Assembly (NCBI GenBank): GCA_964426355.1
Contig: CAYRRA010000069.1
Location: 1-21,370 of the forward strand
Length of the DNA: 21,370 nt
Reading direction: 5' to 3'
Origin: JAJFTV01 sp964426355
GTDB taxonomy: Bacteria > Chloroflexota > Anaerolineae > Anaerolineales > Anaerolineaceae
In this document: positions 6,633 to 13,037 of the stretch, in pieces
Layout of the letters: each line of letters opens with the position of its first letter
Numbering within the stretch: the first letter of the stretch is position 1
Position numbers and translations under genes: made by a program
The notes under the pieces: generated by a model
The model's input: only the letters and a program-made list of their open reading frames with translations
What the model was told of the DNA's origin: nothing
Databases searched by the model: none

Positions 6633-7418
6633 ATAAACTGGCTCAAAGAAAAACTAGGTCTCAAAGGAAATAAAAGGAAACTTTCAACCGAGAGAATCGC
6701 TCACTCTACTTTACCGATGAAGCAAAACGAGGAAATCCACGTTGAACAGGTTGATCTTTCCAGGTTGGAAAACAACTCCTCCGATCTGCTCACTGATACA
6801 CATGAGGATTCCAAACGCGAAACGTTTGAGGCGCAAGAATACCTGATAAAACTGAATGGTAAGATTACTACACTTGCCGAGCGTTTTGCCAAGGGGGATC
6901 TCAATCGTCGGCAGTTTGAAAGTTTGCATGATCATTACCGCAAAGAAATCGATATGATTGTGCGTGCCATGGAATTACCTGTCGACCAGCAAGACTGGAA
7001 GAAAATGGTCCATGAAGGGCAATCTATCTTAATTCGGAGGGCAAATGCAGCTCGAATGGTTGCATTTGCCATTTTTTCACGAAATTCGCTTCAAATGTTG
7101 CTTGTTAAGGGAGATGGAACTTTTTTTGCTACTGATTTTTCACCGGTACTCAATGAAGTAATGAACTCAGCAGAGGGCAGATCAGAAAGGGGGTACTTAT
7201 TGAAAAATCATAATCAGCGTAATTATGCCTTTATATTTGGACAGAGAACCCTCACATCGGTTATGTTGAGTACAGAACCTTCCCGGAGGCAGTTGGATAC
7301 GCTTATGGAAATGCAAGCGGTTTTTGAAACCGCAAACCAACACACACTGGGATTGGATGTTGTCCCAAATCACTTGTTGGTAGTACCGTTTACTTTTTTC
7401 CTCGGCAAAGAGTTATGA
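6630..7418 (+). CDS. Hypothetical protein with SHOCT-like segment
   Basis: I do not recognise this 262-residue protein. The first 60 residues are charged and probably disordered. A helical segment (about 70-115) contains LAERFAKGDLNRRQFESLHDHY, a 'small-domain' pattern like SHOCT-type segments (x-G-x-hydrophilic-RxQF). The C-terminal half (about 135-255) is a mixed alpha/beta region with AFAIFSRNSLQMLLVKGDG and YAFIFGQRTLTSVMLS; by rhythm it could be a roadblock- or profilin-like sensor domain, but this is weak. There is no signal peptide and no membrane segment. It starts 26 bases after the PK_C gene, apparently without a ribosome-binding site. Its 3' end overlaps the convergent MATE-like gene by six bases. 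Confidence 0.75.
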   Translation: MINWLKEKLGLKGNKRKLSTERIAHSTLPMKQNEEIHVEQVDLSRLENNSSDLLTDTHEDSKRETFEAQEYLIKLNGKITTLAERFAKGDLNRRQFESLHDHYRKEIDMIVRAMELPVDQQDWKKMVHEGQSILIRRANAARMVAFAIFSRNSLQMLLVKGDGTFFATDFSPVLNEVMNSAEGRSERGYLLKNHNQRNYAFIFGQRTLTSVMLSTEPSRRQLDTLMEMQAVFETANQHTLGLDVVPNHLLVVPFTFFLGKEL

Positions 7419-8732
7419 CGATTGCTCTCGTTCAGCAATTTGTTTGATAACGGGGGCAGCACGATGGTAAAGCCACAAACCTTGCAATAGGATTGCGAAT
7501 GTAAAACCAGCAGCGCCAACATAGACCCCTGGCGGCTGGTTCCAAATAATGCCGCCAATCAGAATAAGAACAATCGTTCCGAGGAAAATGCTGACTGCCT
7601 CGGGAATACCGCGAGTTTTCTTGCTGAATAAGATAGCTCCCTGAAACCAGCTCATGAGAACTGCCAGAGCTGGAATAGGAAGAAAGAACCAGATGCTGGT
7701 GCGCGCAAATTCCAGAAGCGATGCGGGCAGTGCTGCAATGGTCGAAAACCAAAAAATAGAAATGGGCGTAGCTACCATGAGAATAAAAACGGCGCTGATG
7801 GATGCAATCAGCATGGCGGCGAATTTCTTCAAGATCCTTGATGCGCCTGGTTTATCCAGATAAGCAATCACGACTTCATTGTAAGAAATACCGATTGTTT
7901 GAAACAGGAACATCAATCCGGCGATGACGGGCCAGACAGCTAGAGATTCGATGGCATCGGGCATGCGGCTAATGGCTGCGCTGCCGATAGGTCGCCAGAT
8001 CATGTTGAGTAATGAAGTTAACACCAGCGGGACGTAAAAGGCAGCAAAAACCTTCCAGGTAAGCTCATCACCGGGTTCAGTTTTCCTCGGAAGCAATCGT
8101 ACAATGGGTCTGACTCGCCAGCCGGAATACAGTGCTTCTGAGAACATGCCAGCGGTGAGGGCGGCGGCAGCAACGATTGCGCCGGGGAGTTCCAGGAAAA
8201 AATACCCTATGGCAAGCATGATAGAGACAGAACTGAGGCGAATGATGGTTCCAACGACGACGGCATTACTGTAGCCGTTACGAATCATGACGCCTTGTTG
8301 AAAGCGCCGGTAGCCGATAGACCAGGGCAACGGCAACATGATCATCAGGCTCCATCTTGCGAGCGGGACGATTTCTGGAGGGATGCCGAGGATTTTATCT
8401 ACAACCACGAAGTAGAGCGGAGTAAAGGCGAGCAAAAAATGCAACACAGTTAACGTGATGCTGGCGAGCGTTGTGAAACGATTGATTTTTTGATAGCTTT
8501 GCCAATCTTTACTCAGCGCAGTAGAAGCTGCAAGCAGCATGATGAGCGGTGCGGAGGTCAGGCTGCGTAAAGGTTCAGCAACACTGCCAAATGCAGCCAG
8601 GTTCAGTTCCGGGTTTTCAAGGCGGGCAATAATTGCGCTGACCAGCGGTCCTTCTGCTGCCATGAGCAGCCAACTTGCGGCGAGGGGCCACCAGGTGGAG
8701 AATATTTTCCGGATGGTGATCTCAGTGGGCAT
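7413..8732 (-). CDS. MOP-superfamily (MATE-like) multidrug/lipid exporter-type membrane protein
   Basis: This 439-residue integral membrane protein has about 12 hydrophobic helices in two similar halves, the pattern of the MOP superfamily (MATE exporters, polysaccharide and lipid flippases, ANKH). Near the N-terminus it carries APLIMLLAASTALSKDW (61-77), a stretch I associate with a MATE-like subfamily usually annotated as hypothetical; the family assignment rests on overall pattern, not a diagnostic site. The ATG start at 8732 has a promoter about 45 bases upstream but only a weak ribosome-binding site. It runs convergently to the preceding plus-strand gene, and their stop codons overlap. 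Substrate and direction of transport are unknown. Confidence 0.78.
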   Translation of the reverse strand: MPTEITIRKIFSTWWPLAASWLLMAAEGPLVSAIIARLENPELNLAAFGSVAEPLRSLTSAPLIMLLAASTALSKDWQSYQKINRFTTLASITLTVLHFLLAFTPLYFVVVDKILGIPPEIVPLARWSLMIMLPLPWSIGYRRFQQGVMIRNGYSNAVVVGTIIRLSSVSIMLAIGYFFLELPGAIVAAAALTAGMFSEALYSGWRVRPIVRLLPRKTEPGDELTWKVFAAFYVPLVLTSLLNMIWRPIGSAAISRMPDAIESLAVWPVIAGLMFLFQTIGISYNEVVIAYLDKPGASRILKKFAAMLIASISAVFILMVATPISIFWFSTIAALPASLLEFARTSIWFFLPIPALAVLMSWFQGAILFSKKTRGIPEAVSIFLGTIVLILIGGIIWNQPPGVYVGAAGFTFAILLQGLWLYHRAAPVIKQIAEREQSS

Positions 8733-8776
8733 GACGAATAAATATTTCCATTCTTCTGGTATTCACACAATCGTAA

Positions 8777-8804
8777 AGTATAGCACGATACTGAACCTTT
8801 ACAA
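8777..8804 (-). promoter_or_regulatory. Promoter for the MATE-like gene
   Basis: On the minus strand, TTGTAA (8799-8804) and TATACT (8777-8782) are separated by 16 bases. Expected transcription start is near 8770, giving a leader of about 38 bases. It lies in the 112-base gap after the TIM-barrel gene, so the exporter can be expressed independently of that operon. Confidence 0.65.
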
Positions 8805-8844
8805 TTTTCGAAAGGTTATAAAAGGCGGTTTTTTTTCAATGTTT

Positions 8845-9702
8845 TCACATATCTTGCGTTTTTGTAATTTCCTGCCAGAGGGATTTGATGAATAATGCAT
8901 CCTTTTCCATTTCCGGACTTTCGCATAGAATTCGTCCAGCAGCACCGGCTTGGTGTAATGCCAGCAAGATGGCACGGATATCCAGATCGGACTCTTCAAT
9001 GGGGAGGTGGTGTTTCTCTCCCTTTTCACTGTAAGCGATTCCAGAAAGATGGATATGCAGGTTTTGAAGCGAACTTTCTCCCAGCGCACCCGCATAGCAT
9101 TCGAGCTGCTCCTGCCATTCCTGCAAAGTGTTGACGGAGCCGTCACCGGCACGTGCGTGCAAATGAGGAAAATCAAGACACGGTTCAACCCCTTCGACCT
9201 CGGCAGCCATTTTCAGAGTATCCTGCAGTGAACCTATCATGGCACTTTTCCCCATTGTTTCCGGTCTCAATGTAACGTGGATTTGTTTTGAGCGTAATTC
9301 TTCCATGCATCCATGCAGCCTTTCTATCACCACTGGTAAGACGTTCTCAGGTGATTTTCCAAAATAAGACCCTGGGTGAAAAATGATGTCGGTTGCGCCT
9401 GCCAGGTCGCCGTAAAAAGCTGCATCCATCAAGCGTTGGCGCGATTTTATCCATTCCTCTTGATCTGCGTTGAGATTTATGAAGTAGGGGGCATGGACAC
9501 TGATCGATACATCATTTTCAAGCGCTGCCGCTTGAATTGCCTGGCAGGTCTCTTCGCTAACCCGCACAGCTCTGACCCAGCCCAATTCCAATGCGTGCAA
9601 ACCGATTGACCTGCTGAACTGGATAGCGCCTACGCTGCCGCCCGGTTTTTTGGGTGTTTCGATGGGAGAACCAACTGTTCCAAAACGAAATGCTGCTGAC
9701 AT
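8845..9702 (-). CDS. Endonuclease IV-like TIM-barrel metalloprotein
   Basis: This 285-residue protein belongs to the AP-endonuclease family 2 / xylose isomerase-like TIM barrels. The order of motifs follows endonuclease IV (Nfo): SVHAPYFINLNA (His70), IIFHPGSYFG (His109), LRPETMGK (Glu148), CLDFPHLHARAGD (Asp177, His180), LHIHLSG (His216/218), KGEKHHLPI (His231) and ILCESPEM (Glu261). Nearly all the tri-zinc ligands of Nfo can therefore be matched; the Asp of its Asp-x-His motif appears as Glu229. Nfo cuts DNA at abasic sites, so DNA repair is a reasonable reading, though related barrels isomerise sugars. The protein is close to the 285-residue length of E. coli Nfo. It starts two bases after the stop of the Mut7-C gene and is co-transcribed with it. 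Confidence 0.85.
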   Translation of the reverse strand: MSAAFRFGTVGSPIETPKKPGGSVGAIQFSRSIGLHALELGWVRAVRVSEETCQAIQAAALENDVSISVHAPYFINLNADQEEWIKSRQRLMDAAFYGDLAGATDIIFHPGSYFGKSPENVLPVVIERLHGCMEELRSKQIHVTLRPETMGKSAMIGSLQDTLKMAAEVEGVEPCLDFPHLHARAGDGSVNTLQEWQEQLECYAGALGESSLQNLHIHLSGIAYSEKGEKHHLPIEESDLDIRAILLALHQAGAAGRILCESPEMEKDALFIKSLWQEITKTQDM

Positions 9703-9704
9703 GG

Positions 9705-10505
9705 TTAATTTGATTCCTTTCCGCTTTCATTTTCACATTTATAAATCATTTCATCGACAAATCGCTGCATAGCCAGGAAGTGGTTTCCTTTCCAGTAAAC
9801 CCTCTGGCAGCCGGGACAGGTCATAAACTCATCGTAATAGCGGGCAGTGTTGGCTGGCAGCCTGTCCAGGATAGCATTTTTTTCGGCTTTTTGTAAACAA
9901 TGGTTGCAAGCCAGGCAGCGTTTGAAGGGTGCGATCTGATTGCACAGGTCAAACTGGCGCAATACTTCGATGATCTGCTGCCTGGGGAAGGTGGAATGCA
10001 CGTAGTGCGCATGTGTCACCTGCTTGCGTTTTAGCAGACCACGATCCCTGGTTAACAGCACACGCCGCTCTTGAGCTGAACACGCGGCGAGTTCATCATC
10101 GGTATAGTCCACGCTGTACAGCGTGTCGAAGCCCATCATGCGCAGGTAAACAGCCAGCTTGCCAAGATGAGCATCAAGGACAAAACGTATTTCCCGCAGC
10201 GGTTTGGGTCGCAGGTGGATAATCGGTGTGATATCAAGTGATTCAAATACCGGGTAGACGCAGATAAGATCCCCATTTTTGGGGATGAAGTTAAAATCGA
10301 CAGACTGCCCGTTGACGGTGAGTAAATCGATTTCTGTGTGAGGGACTCCCAGGGATTCCACCAGGTGTTTGACGGTGTTGTGTTGTGGTGAAACAACATC
10401 AAAGCAGGTGAATTTTTGCTGCGCGGGTAAAAAATCATTCAGCTCGGCAAAGAAGCGGATCCCGAGATGAACATTGGTTTGACTGGAAAGATTAGCGTTT
10501 TGCAT
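9705..10505 (-). CDS. Mut7-C RNase-like protein with N-terminal ubiquitin-like domain
   Basis: This 266-residue protein has a Ub-Mut7-C type beta-grasp domain at about 12-90 (ending KNGDLICVYPVFESLD) and a Mut7-C domain at about 105-250. The Mut7-C part begins RFVLDAHLGKLAVYLRMMGF (Asp111 in the first PIN-like acidic position), continues LLTRDRGLLKR (Asp154), and carries a zinc ribbon with Cys197/Cys200 (CLAC) and Cys230/Cys233 (CPGC). Mut7-C is a PIN-fold domain thought to act as an RNase; its substrates in bacteria are unknown. Its ATG overlaps the TGA of the upstream glycosyltransferase remnant (TGATG, 10503-10507), and the TIM-barrel gene follows after two bases, so all three once formed one operon. 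Confidence 0.88.
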   Translation of the reverse strand: MQNANLSSQTNVHLGIRFFAELNDFLPAQQKFTCFDVVSPQHNTVKHLVESLGVPHTEIDLLTVNGQSVDFNFIPKNGDLICVYPVFESLDITPIIHLRPKPLREIRFVLDAHLGKLAVYLRMMGFDTLYSVDYTDDELAACSAQERRVLLTRDRGLLKRKQVTHAHYVHSTFPRQQIIEVLRQFDLCNQIAPFKRCLACNHCLQKAEKNAILDRLPANTARYYDEFMTCPGCQRVYWKGNHFLAMQRFVDEMIYKCENESGKESN

Positions 10506-11045
10506 CAGAATGATTTGAACAGGCTGGAAAGCTTATTTTCCAGCACTTCAAAGGAGAAAAATTCACTGGCAATATCGTAATTCTTTTTTGCTGTGTCACG
10601 GTAGGAATCTGGATTGGCGAGGACAAAATGGGCTTATTCAACGGCGTGGTCATCGATAAATCCATCCAGTTCAATCAGGTCGAAACCCAACGCGGCAATA
10701 TCAGCATACTAGACCGGATAACGGTTGACCTGTGTAGAGCGAGAGTAAAAAATGGCTTCCAGCAAGGCATTGCCAAAACCTTCATATTGGCTGGGGAAGG
10801 TGATGAGGTCGGCGTGTGGATAGATGTCCCAAAGGGAATAGTTTTTTTGCCCATTATCCCAACTGCGGTGCGCGCCGACAAAGTTTTCCAGTAAGCACAA
10901 CTCCACACCCATCATCTCTGCTCAGTTCACCGGTGCAGAAATAGGTCTCGTGACCCATACGTTTAAGCACCTTATCCCATTTTTCAACTTCTAATGAGAC
11001 TCCATCCGTGCCATTAAGCCGTGCTGAGATCAATCCTATCCGCAA
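10505..11045 (-). pseudogene. Decayed group 1 (GT4-like) glycosyltransferase
   Basis: Two pieces of one glycosyltransferase remain. The N-terminal piece (from a TTG at 11045 to about 10920) reads RIGLISARLNGTDGVSLEVE and on to CTGELS, a typical first strand and loop of the N-terminal domain. About 10915 to 10505, in another frame, is the C-terminal domain, with FVGAHRSW, YSLWDIYPHADLITFPS and the nucleotide-sugar motif YEGFGNALLEAIFY, then VNRYPV. The central part, perhaps 200 or more residues of a protein normally about 400, is missing. Two in-frame stops interrupt the C-terminal piece: TAG at 10709-10711 and TAA at 10634-10636. The frame then stays open to its natural end at TGA 10505-10507. 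The gene is therefore dead, and it overlaps the Mut7-C start. Confidence 0.88.
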
Positions 11046-11312
11046 AATGGTCGTGTACTTCTTTCTGGTGAATTTATGTTATGTTTATTATAACAGGCGC
11101 AACATGGCTGGATTTTGTATATTGATGGGCAAACAGGAAGGCAGGTGTTTGCCGTTCCAGGGCTGCATTTCTCTTGTTCTATGACAGGGGATTTTCTCGG
11201 CGAGAGGTCTATGTGTTGGCGATTGGTTCCACTGCTGGAAAGGTAATCGGAAAGGGATATAATTTGTAGCAGAAGTCACTTGAAACCATCATTAGAAAAA
11301 TAGGAGAAACCG
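11046..11312. other. Divergent intergenic region
   Basis: This 267-base gap separates the dead glycosyltransferase (minus) from the PLP enzyme (plus). It holds a -10-like TATAAT on the minus strand (11087-11092), overlapped by an inverted repeat TGTTAT/ATAACA (11077-11082 and 11090-11095) that could be an operator, and the plus-strand promoter described separately. I see no RNA gene, no repeat and no coding similarity in the remaining bases (about 11100-11235). Confidence 0.5.
11236..11263 (+). promoter_or_regulatory. Probable promoter of the PLP-enzyme gene
   Basis: A perfect -10 box TATAAT lies at 11258-11263. The best -35 candidate is TGGAAA (11236-11241, 16-base spacer), which is weak. 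The expected start site near 11270 gives a leader of about 43 bases, which includes the AGGAG ribosome-binding site at 11302-11306. Confidence 0.55.
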
Positions 11313-12389
11313 ATGGAGATTGGCGCAAACATCAATGATCTTGAGACCCCTGCTCTTTGGGTTGATTTGGATATCATGGAGGAGAATATCAAATTAATGG
11401 CTGCACGGATGAAAGCAGCGCAAGTGAACTGGCGCCCACACACGAAAGGGATCAAAGTGCCAGTGATTGCCAGGTTGCTGTTGGATGCCGGAGCCATCGG
11501 TGTCACCTGTGCAAAAATCTCCGAGGCTGAATTTATGGCATCTGCCGGCATACGGGATATCTTAATCGGCAACCAGGTGGTGGGCACCAGGAAAATCGCA
11601 CGCCTGATCCAATGTCAACGTATCTCAGATGTGATGGTGGCTGTAGATGACCTGGAAAATGCTCGTGAAATTTCAGAGCAGGCAATCCAGGCAGGGCTCA
11701 AAGTCAGGGTGCTGGTGGAGATCAATATCGGCATGGACCGCGCCGGGATTGAGCCGCGCGAAAATGCCGTTGAATTCGTCAAACAGGTAAGCAGGCTGGA
11801 GGGTCTCGTCTTTAAAGGTCTGATGGGTTGGGAAGGGCATATTGTGGGAATTGCCGACCCGCGAGAGAAGGATGCAGCCGGGCACAAAGCGATGAGTGCG
11901 CTGTTGGATACGGCTGAATTAATCCAAAAGGCTGGTATCCCCGTTGAAATTGTAAGCTGCGGAGGAACGGGAAGTTACAAGATATCTTCCTACGCGCTGG
12001 GTGTTACCGAAATCCAGGCAGGAGGCGCCATCCTTTGCGACCTGACGTATAAAGCCTGGGGTGCAGAGACACAACCCGCTTTGTATGTCCTGACAACGGT
12101 TACCAGCCGAAACGTGCCCGGGAGAGCTGTTGTGGACGGCGGGCGGAAAACATTCCCCGCAGGGGCACTTCCTTGCCCGGTTGGTTTGCCTGGTGTGGAA
12201 TTAACCCGGCTATCTTCTGAGCACGGCTTTCTTAAGATTGCTGAAGGTGCAGGGGAGATTAAGGTGGGGGAAAAGATTAATTTTGTGGTCGGGTATGGAG
12301 ATTGGACCGTTTTTGCCCATCAACGCCTGTACGGTATCCGGCAGGGGTTTGTGGAGAAAGTTTGGGATATTCCTCACAGCCTGGTGTGA
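11313..12389 (+). CDS. PLP fold-type III enzyme, D-threonine aldolase / alanine racemase-N family
   Basis: This 358-residue protein has the N-terminal PLP-binding barrel of the alanine racemase-N / D-threonine aldolase / D-serine dehydratase group. The family motif RPHTKGIK (41-48) supplies the likely Schiff-base lysine, Lys45. Other barrel signatures are GVTCAKISEAEFM (63-75), VLVEINIGMDRAG (about 133-145) and SCGGTGSYK (about 217-225). The C-terminal beta domain contains SEHG but reads VVGYGDWTVFAHQRLYGIR where D-threonine aldolases and D-serine dehydratases usually have a PxHxC metal site. The chemistry on a D-amino or hydroxy-amino acid is therefore uncertain; aldol cleavage, dehydration or racemisation are all possible. 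It is a single-gene transcript with its own promoter, a clear AGGAG and a terminator. Confidence 0.85.
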   Translation: MEIGANINDLETPALWVDLDIMEENIKLMAARMKAAQVNWRPHTKGIKVPVIARLLLDAGAIGVTCAKISEAEFMASAGIRDILIGNQVVGTRKIARLIQCQRISDVMVAVDDLENAREISEQAIQAGLKVRVLVEINIGMDRAGIEPRENAVEFVKQVSRLEGLVFKGLMGWEGHIVGIADPREKDAAGHKAMSALLDTAELIQKAGIPVEIVSCGGTGSYKISSYALGVTEIQAGGAILCDLTYKAWGAETQPALYVLTTVTSRNVPGRAVVDGGRKTFPAGALPCPVGLPGVELTRLSSEHGFLKIAEGAGEIKVGEKINFVVGYGDWTVFAHQRLYGIRQGFVEKVWDIPHSLV

Positions 12390-12422
12390 TTCATTGAGTT
12401 ATCGATTGATTTATGAGAATTG

Positions 12423-12473
12423 AAAAAAACGTGGGTAAAAAAGAGCAATGTTCACACTTTTTTACCCACGTTT
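12423..12473. terminator. Bidirectional intrinsic terminator
   Basis: A perfect 17-bp stem (12427-12443 with 12457-12473) encloses a 13-base loop between two convergent genes. Read on the minus strand, the stem is followed by a run of seven T (the A-tract 12423-12429, part of which belongs to the stem), which makes a strong terminator for the six-gene operon. On the plus strand the tail is TTTAGATTTT, weaker but adequate for the PLP enzyme. Confidence 0.92.
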
Positions 12474-12492
12474 AGATTTTGAAAGGCAGTTT

Positions 12493-12984
12493 TCAATAAT
12501 AGTAATATCCACCGGAGTTTGCCGTCAGGGAGAGATAGATAACAAACCCGACAATCACAACCAGTGCTGCAAGGATGCTCACTGCGCTCAGGATGATGCC
12601 AATCGTCCCCATTTTCTTGTCTGGTGTTTTCAGAGCCAGGATACCTGCCACCAATCCTGCCAGACCAATCAGACCACCACAGCCGATGCAAGAAAGCAGA
12701 ATCCCGACGGCACCAAGAATCACTGAGGCAAGCCCCATTTTTGAATTTAGATTATTGGACGGTTTAACTTCAGAAACAAATTCTGAACTGGCTGGTGAAA
12801 ACGACTCGATGGGTGGTGGTGGGGTTGAAGTGCTTTCGTTAACAGGATCAAAGGTCTCAAATGGAATGGGTTCAGGCGCATCCAACGGTTTTTTTACTTC
12901 AACAACAGGCTCTACCGGGGCACCGCAGGCGTCACAAAAACGTGCTCCTGGGATCAATTCACTGTCACAGCTTGAACAACGCAT
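12493..12984 (-). CDS. Zinc-ribbon membrane protein with DUF4190-like tail
   Basis: This 163-residue protein begins with a zinc ribbon (Cys3, Cys6, Cys17, Cys20; MRCSSCDSEL...PGARFCDACG), followed by a proline- and acid-rich linker (25-78) and two glycine-rich membrane helices (about 84-118 and 126-153). The double helix GLASVILGAVGILLSCIGCG...KTPDKKMGTIGIILS matches the DUF4190 pattern. It ends in four tyrosines. I chose the ATG at 12984 because AGAAGGAG lies five bases upstream and the ribbon starts at once; a longer frame reaches 13017 without support. It is the last gene of the six-gene operon, 53 bases after the HerA-like gene. A weak internal promoter (TAGAAT at 13035-13040) may add expression. 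It may anchor the complex to the membrane through its ribbon; that role is inference. Confidence 0.88.
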   Translation of the reverse strand: MRCSSCDSELIPGARFCDACGAPVEPVVEVKKPLDAPEPIPFETFDPVNESTSTPPPPIESFSPASSEFVSEVKPSNNLNSKMGLASVILGAVGILLSCIGCGGLIGLAGLVAGILALKTPDKKMGTIGIILSAVSILAALVVIVGFVIYLSLTANSGGYYYY

Positions 12985-13037
12985 AATGGCTCCTTCTATC
13001 TGAATTGGCTGGGTCAAAAAAAATATACCTGGCTATT

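Noticed and set aside
8795..8845. Short inverted repeat AACCTTT/AAAGGTT followed by a T-run, resembling a terminator.
   Set aside because: The T-run does not directly follow the stem and it is placed upstream of the promoter of the MATE-like gene on the wrong strand; no adjacent plus-strand gene ends there.
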